From: Parashewanella spongiae
GTDB taxonomy: Bacteria; Pseudomonadota; Gammaproteobacteria; Enterobacterales; Shewanellaceae
DNA: 64,000 nt
Direction: 5' to 3'
Assembly: GCF_004358345.1 (NCBI RefSeq)
Contig: NZ_CP037952.1
Span: forward strand, 5,277,457-5,341,456
Numbering within the stretch: the stretch's first letter is position 1; every line of letters begins with the position of its first letter. Shown here one piece after another: positions 49,442 to 63,706 of this stretch. The translations under genes and the position numbers were made by a program. The notes below the pieces were generated by a model, which was given only the letters and a program-made list of their open reading frames with translations, was not told where the DNA came from and did not search any database.

Positions 49442-50868
49442 TTAACACAACCTATTTCGGGAAGTGTCACGGTAAAGAGCGTCGATTTATCCAGTCCGAT
49501 ATGATACCCCAAGAGTCGAACGCCACCATCTATGCCGTAAAGCCTGATCCCTTGGTAAAGAAACAACCACTCATCATTACGCCAGCCCTTAGTTTGCGCT
49601 ATTTCGCAGTCTTGATTGAACAAGGTTAATGCCGATTTAAACGAACCTTCGCTGCTGATGGCTGAGTCGCGTATCCATACACTACTGTCATTAGGAACTC
49701 GCCCTAAATTTTTTTCACCTTGTACTTTTGTGTCATAAGTTAATTGTGGAAAACTGGTTAACGATGGGAGTTCAGGTGTCATTCCCATACTATTTTCATC
49801 TTCATTTCCCGGTAACCGATTGTGACTTAATAGAATCGACTCGCTTTGATCATTAATGTGCCGAGTTGACGTCATTACCAGCCCTTTTTCAGCATCTTGG
49901 CTTATTTGCACCGCGTACACACCAGTTTCATCAAGACTATATGTTTCTTTAGTCGTTTTTTGCACCTCAATCATACTGTTAGTTTGCGCGTCATAGCGCA
50001 TGAGATAAAATCTGGGTAAATAATCAGTGTCTTCATTCTTTGGTTTTTGATTTACATAATCGGGCATATTCCATTCTTTAAGTAACAATTCTCTTCCCGT
50101 TATAGAAACCGACGTCAACTCAAAAAAACTGTTGGGATAATCTTTTTCGGGTTGCGGCATAAAGTGAAATACAAAGTTGTCGTTGATTGAACCACGAGTC
50201 CAAGCCACTTGGTAAGACGGGTAACTGGAGGTTTCTCCTGATATATCACTGCCATAAATAGTTCCAAATACCGTCAAGCCATCACTTGTTACAAACTGGG
50301 GGGTAGGCGCATCGTTTGGATTAACATCTTCTGGCAAAGGCAATAAAATAGAAATGTATTGCTCATCGATAATCTGGGAGGCACTTGTTCGTTGCCAAAG
50401 CACTGCCGCGCTTTGTAGCCTATCACCTTGAGTATATACCGCACTTCCGACAGCATATTTTAACCTTGGCGAAGCCGAATAAACCACACTAGATGTCCTA
50501 TGGCCTGTAACCGCTGGTGAGTGCAACTTTGCCACAATTGTGCCAGATAGCTCATCAAATACGAGTGCCATATTTGCATCGGGACTGCCAGAATCTTTAT
50601 GGCAGCTGCTGATATCTCTTGGGGTTGTTGTGACGTTTAACAACACTTCATCTATGTTAGTTTGGTTTTGTCGCACAATCACTTGCAGTCGTTGCGTGTT
50701 TGGATTTTCACATTCAGGCTGTATGGTGAAGTAACCTTCTGGTAGCTGGATCTCTGAGTATACGGCCTCTCCTGCCGACACAAATTGCGCACCGCTGATC
50801 GTGGCGCTAATTATCAGAAAACCTTTAGCCCAAGCGCTTATTGAATGACATCTATTTTGTTTATGCAT
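49423..50868 (-). CDS. Exported protein of unknown function (481 aa), C-terminus altered by MITE-4
   Basis: Signal peptide about 1-32 (GFLIISATISGAQFVSA). The rest is beta-rich with repeated S/T-rich strands and Cys near 53, 89 and the end. I see no catalytic motif and no recognised family; a beta-propeller or lectin-like fold would fit the strand pattern but is a guess. GGAGATGTATC precedes the ATG. The last nine or so residues (from NTNYSN) come from the MITE-4 end, which also provides the stop TGA, so the original C-terminus has been replaced. Confidence 0.75.
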   Translation of the reverse strand: MHKQNRCHSISAWAKGFLIISATISGAQFVSAGEAVYSEIQLPEGYFTIQPECENPNTQRLQVIVRQNQTNIDEVLLNVTTTPRDISSCHKDSGSPDANMALVFDELSGTIVAKLHSPAVTGHRTSSVVYSASPRLKYAVGSAVYTQGDRLQSAAVLWQRTSASQIIDEQYISILLPLPEDVNPNDAPTPQFVTSDGLTVFGTIYGSDISGETSSYPSYQVAWTRGSINDNFVFHFMPQPEKDYPNSFFELTSVSITGRELLLKEWNMPDYVNQKPKNEDTDYLPRFYLMRYDAQTNSMIEVQKTTKETYSLDETGVYAVQISQDAEKGLVMTSTRHINDQSESILLSHNRLPGNEDENSMGMTPELPSLTSFPQLTYDTKVQGEKNLGRVPNDSSVWIRDSAISSEGSFKSALTLFNQDCEIAQTKGWRNDEWLFLYQGIRLYGIDGGVRLLGYHIGLDKSTLFTVTLPEIGCVNTNYSN

Positions 50869-51292
50869 GATACATCTCCTCTATCAATATCAAACGAAAA
50901 TTGCAGAGAGTAAGCTCATGACTCAGCTTTAGCTGTTGAGTTGTAAAAGCTTACGAAGAATGAGAGTGCATCATAGTTAGACTAAGATTTACGACGCTGA
51001 TCACAAAATAGACAGATTTAACCTTTCCATTTTCCAATCAGTGGATACATCGAGTAGGGTGAGGCGTTAGTGCCTCATCCCTCTCACAGAACCGTACGTA
51101 CGGGTCTCGTATACGGCTCCTACTTAATTTTATTCAATTACTTTGTACTGAGCACATAGCCCGTTCGCACTTCTTCAAGATTGTATAGCCCCATCTCTGC
51201 AAACCATTTATTCGGCATTGCATAATGAAAGAGTGGACTACTTGCGTTCTTCTACTTCATCATTTGAATGAACTTAAATGGTGGCTTATAAC

Positions 51293-52774
51293 CCAATGGC
51301 ACTAACTTAAGAATTACTTCTGATATACCTTAAGCCTACGTGCTTGTTTTCTTGAATGTTGTAACCTTGGTGTCGGTTTCGGTCGCCTTTTCTTTGCTCT
51401 CGGTTCTTTTCTCCCCGGGCGATTGCCAACGATATGCTCGCCGATAATATCTGCTATCACATCCAATAAAGTGTCAATGATCCCTTCGGTGGCTTGCAAA
51501 AGTAATATCTGAAAATCTTGTAATGCGTCATGTGCGGCTTTAAAACTTGCCTCTCTAGGCGATATTCCTTTTTTTTTCTGCCGCTCGGCACATAAGTGCC
51601 CTTATCATGTTGTAAACTAACAAATGAACATCAATTTCCTTACGCACCATATCTGGACTACCACACCTTAAAATATCCATTTTCATCATGGTCTTGATTG
51701 ACCTAAAATCCAACTCGATATGCCATCGTGAAACGTATAAATCAATAATATCTTGCTTCGGATAGACTTCTTTATCCGTGAGCGTGGTAACAATGATACG
51801 TTTCTTTGTTCCTACCATTCTGACGATAAGCTTTTCTGGCACTTGAGCGTAATCCTCTGGGGTCATCCATTCTGGACAGGATGGACGAATTAGCTTAAAT
51901 AAACCATCTCGCTTACCCAGCTTTTCTTCACAGGTTCTGAAATCGACATTTCTGGCTCCGTTTTTTTCGAAAACAGCATCAACGCCTAACCCCATTAGTC
52001 CTACAAGAACAAAGTAGTTTTCGAAATTAGCATCTCCCAGCACAATGTCACCTTGTTTCAAGTCTGACTGCATACTTCTTAATAGTGCCTGCTCGCCAGT
52101 ACCTTTCCCTTTACAAGGTGAAACAGCCGAGTCAATGACTGCACCGCTACCCAAAGAAATTAACACTAAAATCCGCAGCTGAGGAAAGCCCAATCCTTCT
52201 TTTTGTGACTTAGGTTGAGGGAATTGGGCTTGGTTCTCGTGCGTATCAGGCATAGATAGTGTTGAGCCGTCAGTTAATAGCACTCTACGGCCATGCCATA
52301 AGTATTTCCCTTGAATCGCTTCATCTAAGTTTTTTCCTGATTTCTTCAATAGCGATTTAATTGACTCTGGAGATAACCGTTTTCTTGCTTTGCAGTAGGG
52401 ACCTGTAATTGTGCTGTTTTTCTCTCGACCTATAGCAATTTGATCTCTAGCGTCACTGATTAGTGTGCAACGACAAGACTTGTTTTCACTGGCAACTTGC
52501 TTCATGAAAAGCGAAAGTGTGTGGCAAGCGGGATACTTGCGTACTCTTTGAGTATTATCTTTTTGAAAATCTTCTAAATCTTGCAGAGTGAGAATTGAAG
52601 AAAGTTCATCTTCTTCCGTTTGAGCAAAGCGACGTAACAATTCTGGGGCATCATTGAAGAATTGGCGAGTTGTAGTATTCATGGCGTGACACTAGAAAAA
52701 CCTTAATCTGTATGATTTACTCTCTATTGTTCAATTAGTAAACCTTCAGCTAAATCTTAAGTTAGTGCCATTGG
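51293..52774 (-). mobile_element. IS4-family element copy 2, complete ends
   Basis: 1482 bp bounded by a perfect 19-base inverted repeat CCAATGGCACTAACTTAAG (51293-51311 and 52756-52774) and by the 8-base duplication CTTATAAC (51285-51292 and 52775-52782). The transposase is on the minus strand. The truncated copy at 2875 is inserted at the same site of the related intron, in the opposite orientation. Confidence 0.95.
51314..52682 (-). CDS. IS4-family DDE transposase, frameshifted at an A9 run
   Basis: Residues 1-375 hold the RNase H-like domain with the Y-2x-R-3x-E-6x-K signature (YVSRWHIELDFRSIK) and end at a stop at 51555. The minus strand has nine A at 51570-51578 just before. Dropping one A, or a +1 or -2 shift, joins GISPREASFKAAHDALQDFQ and the basic tail ending RKQARRLKVYQK at 51314, which looks like the real C-terminus. 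This could be an inactivating mutation, a sequence error or transcript slippage on A9. Confidence 0.8.
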
Positions 52775-53893
52775 CTTATAACCAAGTTGCTTAAGTCTGC
52801 GGTGTAGCCTACCTGGCTTTTTCCACAGTCTTAATTGTATGCTTCTCAGTCGTCGCCTTAACCATGTGGCTAGCTTCTTGAACTCGTTGCTCGCATTCGC
52901 TATTCGAAAATATTGGCTAAAACCTCTTAGTTTCGGGTTTAACTCTTTTATCACCCGTTGTAATGGCTTACCACCGTTGCGTTTGGTGAGCGCTTTAAGC
53001 TGCACTTTGAAGCTTTTCAGTTTCTTAGCTTGGATTGTCGTATAGTTACTGCCAATCTCTACTCCGAGAAACTTTACCCCATCATCACTATGAGTTATGT
53101 GAGTTTTACTCCGATTTACTGTCAGCTTTAAGTCTTTTTCAAGTAGCTTTGTCGCTTGCTTCAGTGCATTATCTGCACCTTTGCGACTGTGACATAATAT
53201 CAGGATATCATCTGCGTATCTGACCAATCGATGATTTCTACGTTTCATCTCTTGGTCAAAGGCATCAAGGTAGATATTCGCTATCAGTGGACTGATAACG
53301 CCACCTTGTGGACTTCCTGTTACTGTTGCTTGCCAGTTGCCTCCTACGATAACACCGCTTTCAAGGAACTGTTTTATCAACCTTAAGATACTGCCATCTT
53401 TTACCCTTCTGCTTATGCTCGTTAAGATTAGCTCTTGGTCGAGTAAGTCAAAGCATTTGGATAAATCCATATCCACCACATGTTTTAAGTCATATTGACG
53501 GATAAACATCGTGGCTTTGTTTATGGCATCATGGCCGCTTCTGTGTGGTCGATATCCATAGCTTGATGGATGGAACTGCTCTTCAAATATCGGACTTAGT
53601 ATATCGTTTAGGCATTGTTGTACGATTCGGTCTCGAACTGTTGGTGTCCCAAGCTTTCTCACTCCACCATCATCTTTCGGGATTTCTACCCGTTTGACGG
53701 CTGAAGGTCGGTATTGCTTGGTCTTGAGTTCGATAAGAAGTTTATCAAGTTCGTTACTCAGATTTGAGGCGAATTGCTCTAAGCTCTGCTCATCAATTCC
53801 AGCAGTGCCTTTGGCTCTCCACACTTTCTTAAATCCGTTGTACAGTGATTCTTTGTTAAGTAAGCGACCATACAAGCTGTAATAAACTCTCAT

Positions 53894-54423
53894 TGACCTC
53901 TCTGTGTGCGTTATTTGGGTTCAGTGTCTTGTTTTCATCAGTCGGTGTATTTCACTCAGCCTCAAAGCCTTCTAGCCCTTGGCAATTTACTTTGATATGA
54001 CTGAATTACTCCCGTATACGGCTTCGGTCTCCAGAGTCATTATTCCTAATGCCTCCAGTCGGAAATGCCTCACTCATCTTTTTGTGATTTTCTGTATCTT
54101 TGAAAAAAAATCCTGTCCATCACAAACTTAAATTAAGCTTCACCCCTTCGCCAACATCAAGGCTTTTGGCTTTTGGCTTTTGGCTGTTGATGTCGCCAAT
54201 AAACTACGTCATTGGTCAATCCAGTTTTGCCCTCCACACCATTACTGGCTTTCATCGGCTGGATTTTACTCACTACTACGGGCTCATCGGCCACCTCGCA
54301 CCAACTTCTACCTTGAGTTTCCTCTTGTATAAAAGCTTCTTGCCACTCGGATTATCTTCCCCCTCAGTCTGGGTAATACAGGCTTCTTTCTGCCTTCGGG
54401 TTTGCCAGTTTCGCTGGGCAAAC
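53894..54423 (-). other. Intron 5' ribozyme region
   Basis: About 530 bases without a gene. On the minus strand it runs from the tRNA-Asp terminator to the RT start and contains the bulk of intron domains I-III, judging from position and the many short stems. A GTGCGAGG at about 54294-54301 resembles the usual intron 5' start. The stem GTTTGCC/GGCAAAC at 54394-54423 lies between it and the terminator. Confidence 0.5.
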
Positions 54424-54452
54424 AAAAAAGCCTCGTCATTTCTGACGAGGCT
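54424..54452 (-). terminator. Terminator of the rrn operon after tRNA-Asp
   Basis: On the minus strand GCCTCGTC-AGAAAT-GACGAGGC is followed by T6. It is 10 bases after the tRNA CCA end. The group II intron lies directly downstream. Confidence 0.93.
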
Positions 54453-54461
54453 TCGTTGTGT

Positions 54462-54538
54462 TGGCGGAACGGACGAGACTCGAACTCGCGACCCCCGGCG
54501 TGACAGGCCGGTATTCTAACCAACTGAACTACCGCTCC
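54462..54538 (-). tRNA. tRNA-Asp (anticodon GTC)
   Basis: 77 bases on the minus strand from GGAGCGGTAGTTCAGTTGG to GTTCCGCCA, with encoded CCA. The anticodon loop reads CCTGTCACG, giving GTC for Asp. The acceptor stem GGAGCGG pairs with CCGTTCC. It is the last gene of the rrn operon, about 90 bases after 5S rRNA. Confidence 0.96.
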
Positions 54539-54629
54539 AACTCTTTCACTTTATTTGCTTTGCAAATAAAATTATTCTTTTACTTCACTCTGTCACCAGT
54601 GAAATTTATTTTATTAAAAGTGATTTGGC

Positions 54630-54747
54630 GCCTGGAAATGACCTACTCTCACATGGGGAAGCCCCACACTACCATCGGCGATACTGCGTTTCACTTCTGA
54701 GTTCGGAATGGGATCAGGTGGTGCCACAGCTCTATTGTCTCCAGACA
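54630..54747 (-). rRNA. 5S ribosomal RNA
   Basis: About 118 bases. The minus strand has the conserved CCGAACTCAGAAGTGAAACG and GCCGATGGTAGTGTGGGG, and the ends TGTCTGG/CCAGGC pair. It follows 23S by about 160 bases and precedes tRNA-Asp. Confidence 0.96.
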
Positions 54748-54906
54748 AATTCTGTTTGCTTATTCTTTTCTTTATTTACCGCTCTTTTAGCCGTAAATTA
54801 ATAATTTGGTTGGCTGATACTTGTTTTTACAAGAAATTATCTCAAAGTTCTTACTTTATTAAGCGCTTATATATTCACTAAGGTTGTAAAACCCATCTGG
54901 GTTGTA

Positions 54907-57915
<3,009 letters not shown>

Positions 57916-58295
57916 ATACAACCCAGATGAGTTTCACTTCTTGCTAAAAAACAAGTCGTTAACATCATTGAGCTGCATTGCAACTAGCTGGTTTTTACTG
58001 ATAATCATTGCATCAACGGGTAAGTTGATGCTGATATCGCCTTAGTTTTGAATATTCAAGACACTTAATAAAGTGTTTGAGAACTCTTGATGCTTTACCA
58101 TTTAATGTAATGCATCGTTTTTGAGATTTTTCGTATGATTTACTATTCAAATGAACAATAAATCCTACTATCAGCTTTCCAAATTGTTAAAGAACATCGT
58201 TGTCGCTAGGACAAACGAGTATGCCGTTTCATCTTTCGATAAAACGTCAAGCATATCTGTGTGAACACTCTACAAAAACAACAAAATCGTGTCGA
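57916..58295 (-). other. 16S-23S spacer without tRNA genes
   Basis: 380 bases. No tRNA cloverleaf is present. A boxA-like GTTCTTTAACA (minus strand, 58185-58195) lies in the half nearer 16S and is the antitermination signal expected before 23S. The ends carry the stems that surround 16S and 23S for RNase III. Confidence 0.85.
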
Positions 58296-59837
<1,542 letters not shown>

Positions 59838-60103
59838 AAGTTTTTGCTCGAAGCTAATGAAAGCTTCTGCTCAATGAATTCTGTCGATTTGACTTACTTC
59901 TCTTTATGAAAAAGGAAAGTAAACCAAATTTGCATGTTCAAAATGCTTATTTACTTAACGTAAGTAATCACTTTGAAAGTTTGCGTGAACACAATTAATT
60001 GAGAAAATTTTTGACTGCTTAATCTATTCACCGAAGTGATAAACCAATACAGTTTCGATTTTGTCAATCTCTGTGAGTGCTCACACAGATTTGCTTGATA
60101 TAT

Positions 60104-60114
60104 TGTTAAAGAGC
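60104..60114 (-). promoter_or_regulatory. rrn leader boxA
   Basis: The minus strand reads GCTCTTTAACA, the boxA antitermination element bound by NusB and S10, about 270 bases before 16S. The rest of 59838-60156 is leader RNA that pairs with the spacer around 16S. Confidence 0.85.
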
Positions 60115-60156
60115 GTTTTGACCGACTTCGTTATTCTCAGCGGGTCAGGGCTGCGT

Positions 60157-60184
60157 ATTCTACGCACTTCCCTGTGGTCGTCAA
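60157..60184 (-). promoter_or_regulatory. rrn promoter P2
   Basis: TTGACG (60179-60184) and TAGAAT (60157-60162) on the minus strand with a 16-base spacer, followed by ACGCAGCCC, the GC-rich discriminator typical of stringently controlled promoters. Confidence 0.75.
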
Positions 60185-60303
60185 CATTTTTTTCAAAGTT
60201 TTTTCGACCGATTTGAATTTGATTAAATCTCCTTCAAACCTTGACTCGTCTTGCTTGCTGCTACATCTCTGCAGTGCCTGCTGTGCCGTGTCAGTGGATG
60301 CGC

Positions 60304-60331
60304 ATTATAGGGAGATTCTGATTTAGCACAA
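60304..60331 (-). promoter_or_regulatory. rrn promoter P1 with A/T-rich upstream element
   Basis: TTGTGC (60326-60331) and TATAAT (60304-60309) on the minus strand with a 16-base spacer, then GCGC as discriminator. A/T-rich runs at about 60337-60365 are in the position of an UP element bound by the alpha C-terminal domain. Confidence 0.85.
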
Positions 60332-60426
60332 GGGCTTTTTTAAAGAAAGTTTATTTTTTTAAATCAACTGAACAGATATTGAGCTAACAGATTAAAAAAG
60401 AAGCCAAATGCCTCTTTTTTAATGAT

Positions 60427-60906
60427 TCATTCGTTTTTATTATTGTCTTTCAGCAATTCATCCAGCATTTTTTGATCGGATTCACTGATCTGTGGCTCTG
60501 TACCTTTATTTATCCGCTGTTGCCTAATGAATATCACACCAACGAGACCTCCAATTAATAACAAACCCAGCGGTCCCCACCAAAGAATATAAGTCTTATT
60601 TTCGAGTTTAGGCTTATACAAAACAAATTCACCGTAACGCTGAGTCATATATTGTATGATTTCGTCATCAGCTTTTCCTGCATCAACCATCTTATACACT
60701 TGTAAACGCAGATCCTGTGCCACTGGAGAGTTTGAATCTACTAAGTCTTGGTTTTGACATTGAGGGCAACGCAAAGAACGGGCTAAGCTTATCGCTCGCT
60801 CTTGATTCTCAACGGTCTTAAATGGGTAAGTGTCTACAGGTGTTGCTGCTACGTGTGCAATAAACCATGTTCCAAAAACTAATAAACCTTTCAGTAATCG
60901 ATTCAT
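60427..60906 (-). CDS. ccmH: Cytochrome c-type biogenesis protein CcmH
   Basis: 159 residues: a signal or anchor (about 1-21), the thiol motif LRCPQCQNQ (Cys47, Cys50), and a C-terminal membrane helix (about 106-127). This corresponds to the N-terminal half of Escherichia coli CcmH; the other half is CcmI, here a separate gene. It delivers reduced apocytochrome c to the CcmF heme lyase in the periplasm. Its ATG overlaps the ccmG stop as TAATG, so translation is coupled. Confidence 0.95.
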   Translation of the reverse strand: MNRLLKGLLVFGTWFIAHVAATPVDTYPFKTVENQERAISLARSLRCPQCQNQDLVDSNSPVAQDLRLQVYKMVDAGKADDEIIQYMTQRYGEFVLYKPKLENKTYILWWGPLGLLLIGGLVGVIFIRQQRINKGTEPQISESDQKMLDELLKDNNKNE

Positions 60907-61460
60907 TACTGTGCCCCATCAGCTTGAGCCGCTAATTGTAGTTTCTGAATTATAGGATAGAGCTCTTGTTCCCAAACTGCTGCATCTATCGGCCCGGCGT
61001 ATCGATGTTGGATAATACCTTTATGATCGATGATGTAACTTTCTGGCGCGCCATACACTCCGAGATCAACCCCTAATCGACCGTTTGGATCAAATATATT
61101 CAATTCATAAGGATCGCCCACGGCTTTTAGTTCAGCTAAAGCGGCTTCACGTTGATCGCGATAGTTAATGCCATGTATAGGCAGTAATTTCTGCTTAGCA
61201 AGGTGCATTAAGTAAGGATGTTCAAGCTTGCAAGAGGGGCACCACGTTCCCCACACATTAAGCAATGCAACTGTTCCGATTAAATCTTTATTACTGATAA
61301 TGCGATTTTCATCGTCCAGTTGCTGCAGTTCAAAAAATGGAACTGGCTTACCCTCTAGAGCGGAATCAAGCTGCTGAGGATTTAAATACAAGCCTTGATA
61401 CAAAAATATCCCCAACACCATAAAACCTAAAAGTGGTATAAAAAGTACAAGCTTTTTCAT
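60906..61460 (-). CDS. ccmG: Thiol:disulfide interchange protein CcmG (DsbE)
   Basis: 184 residues with one membrane anchor (about 4-22) and a periplasmic thioredoxin domain with WCPSC (Cys74, Cys77) and the CcmG-type YGAPESYIIDHKG loop. It keeps apocytochrome c cysteines reduced for heme attachment. The gap to ccmF is 15 bases and the stop overlaps ccmH. Confidence 0.95.
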   Translation of the reverse strand: MKKLVLFIPLLGFMVLGIFLYQGLYLNPQQLDSALEGKPVPFFELQQLDDENRIISNKDLIGTVALLNVWGTWCPSCKLEHPYLMHLAKQKLLPIHGINYRDQREAALAELKAVGDPYELNIFDPNGRLGVDLGVYGAPESYIIDHKGIIQHRYAGPIDAAVWEQELYPIIQKLQLAAQADGAQ

Positions 61461-61475
61461 CTTATGCTTAATTCC

Positions 61476-63460
61476 TTATTCAGTAATTAATTTATCTGTT
61501 GCCCTAATTCCAGAAGTTGAAGGCACTTTATTTTTAGCTTTGTTCCGATAACGTTTATCTGAAGCCGCTAGCAGTCCACCAATCATCATAAAGATGGCAC
61601 CTAACCACAACCAACGTACAAAAGGTTTGTAATTCAAGCGTACGGCAAAGTCAGTATCACTGATTGGATCGCCCATTGTAATGTATAAATCACGGAACAA
61701 ACCCCAATCAATTCCAGCTTCTGTCATATCCATTGTCTGAACATTATATTGGCGTCTATCAGGTGTAAGTGTGGTAAGCAAGTTATTTTCATCCCAAATC
61801 TCAATGTGACTTTGCAATGCCGTATAGTTTGGCCCTTGCACTGTTTTAACATCTTTAAATTTAAAGGTGTAGCCCGCTAATTCATGGCTGATACCAGGCC
61901 CCATACGCACACTGCGTTCAATGGAATAGTTTGACACCATAGTTGCACCCACAACGGTTACGGCAATACCTGTATGCGCTACTATCATTCCCCATTGACT
62001 TCGACCTATGCGTGACCACTCTTTGTCACCTTGTGGATTAGTTGCCATTAATATCGCGGCTTTTAAAGTCGTGATGACAATCCAAACTGCGGCAGCAATA
62101 CCAAGCGCCACCCAAGGTTTGAAAGTATCACCAGCAATAAATGGGGCTGTAAAACCTATTGCAATAGCAATTATCGCTGGGATCATTAAGTTTTTCTTTA
62201 ATTCACCTTGTTTTGTTTTCTTCCAGCGGATCAGCGGGCCAATCCCCATAAAAATAAAGGTGACAAGGGAAATGGGAACAAATACTGCGTTAAAGTATGG
62301 AGGCCCTACTGAGATTTTGCCCATGCCTAATGCATCGATCAATAAAGGATAGAGTGTACCTAATAAAACGGTAGCTGCGGCAACGGTAAACATTAGGTTG
62401 CAAATGAGTAACATGGTTTCTTTAGATAACCAATTAAAACGCGCCGGACTACTCATCTGGCTCGCTCTGAAACCAAACAAGGTCAACGAGCCACCTATTG
62501 TGATTGCCAGTAAAAGTAAAATAAACGCTCCACGTCCTGGATCTGCCGCAAAAGAATGTACTGAAGTCAATACTCCTGAACGAACAATAAAGGTGCCAAG
62601 CAAGCTTAAACTAAACGCAAAAATAGCAAGCAATACCGTCCAGTTTCTGAAGGTACCTCTTTTTTCTGTTACGATTAATGAATGAACCAGTGCGGTACCA
62701 ATCAGCCAAGGCATAAAGGAAGCATTCTCAACGGGATCCCAAAACCACCAACCGCCCCAGCCCAATTCGTAATAAGCCCACCACGAACCTAGTGCAATAC
62801 CTGCGGTTAAAAATGCCCAAGCAGCAATTGTCCAAGGACGACTCCAACGCGCCCATGCTGAATCTAATCGTCCACTTAGAAGCGCTGAAATAGCAAACGC
62901 AAAGCTTACGGAGAATCCGACATAACCTATGTACAGCATTGGCGGATGAAATATCAATCCGACATCTTGCAACATCGGATTCAAATCACGTCCCTCAAGC
63001 GGCATTGGAAATAAACGATTAAACGGGTTGGATGTCAGTAAAGTAAATAGCGTAAAACCACAAACTATGATGCCAAGAATCGCTAATACTCTGGCAATAA
63101 AACGATGATCTAGCCCTTTACTGAATTTGGCAACAGCCGCAGTCCAAACCGCGAGAGAGAAAACCCAAAACAATAATGAGCCTTCATGCCCCCCCAGACA
63201 GCTGCAATCTTAAAAAACTCTGGTAATTGTGAATTTGAATGCTGTGCAACATAAGTGACCGAGAAATCATCTATTGCAAAACTGTAGCCTAAAATGAAAA
63301 TTGCAATAGTAATAAAGATAAACATGCCATAAGAGAATGGCCATGCATATCGAATAAGAAATTGATCGTTGCGTGCTACACCAACTAATGGAATGGTTGC
63401 CAATAAAAAAGCGAAGGCTAACCCTAGCACTAATGCAAAATGTCCGAGTTCTGGGATCAT
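61476..63460 (-). CDS. ccmF: Heme lyase subunit CcmF, frameshifted near the N-terminus
   Basis: The N-terminal 90 or so residues are read from 63460 (MIPELGHFALVLGLAFAFLL) and the rest from frame 61476-63173, which begins FWVFSLAVWTAAVAKF. The expected join is VWGGHEGSLLFWVF, needing eight G; the sequence has seven at 63189-63195, so the frame shifts into MKAHYC. The remainder includes the WWD heme-handling domain (GWGGWWFWDPVENASFMPW) and at least 13 membrane segments. CcmF ligates heme to apocytochrome c. The shift may be a sequence error, since loss would abolish c-type cytochromes. Confidence 0.9.
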
Positions 63461-63706
63461 GAGAAAATACCTGCATCTGTAGATTTAAAGACCTTTTTAT
63501 TTGCCCTTATAAATCTAGCATTGTATAAAACTTGACATATTTTAGAGCTTAAGTGAGGTAATGTCTGCTTATTTAATAAAAATCCTATTTTATATTACCC
63601 AGTAACGTGAGCACGAACGTATAGTCCAATGGCTTATATTGGCGTATAATCCGTCAAATTGGGCGCCAAAGCCGCTATTTTATTACTTAAAGATGAACTT
63701 CTTCTT

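Larger units (their letters stand above)
51138..53893 (-). pseudogene. Group II intron reverse transcriptase/maturase, disrupted
   Basis: The first 376 residues carry the RT domain: fingers GTAGIDEQSLEQF, palm VVDMDLSKCFD and YADDILIL with the catalytic Asp pair, TGSPQGGVISPL, and part of the maturase thumb. At LGYKP the IS4 element enters with the 8-base duplication GTTATAAG. The rest (PFKFIQMMK then MPNKWFAEMGLYNLEEV) is at 51138-51284. In addition TGG became TAG after MMK, compared with the remnant at 2482-2727, so two lesions inactivate it. Confidence 0.87.
51049..54301 (-). mobile_element. Group II intron (probably class C), interrupted by IS4
   Basis: Reading the minus strand: the 5' ribozyme part (about 53894-54301, possibly reaching 54423), the RT gene from 53893, the IS4 insertion 51293-52774, the RT end (stop at 51138-51140), a domain V hairpin (about 51091-51123) and domain VI, with the 3' end near CTCGAT at 51049. 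The short RT (about 430 residues) and the location just after the tRNA-Asp terminator suggest class C, which inserts behind terminators. I could not fix the 5' boundary. Confidence 0.8.

Noticed and set aside
53694-54700. Frames on the plus strand opposite the RT, tRNA-Asp and 5S
   Set aside because: Antisense shadows of RNA genes and the intron; no ribosome sites and no conserved motifs.
57916-58295. tRNA-Ile/Ala in the 16S-23S spacer
   Set aside because: I looked for cloverleaf arms and anticodon loops and found none.
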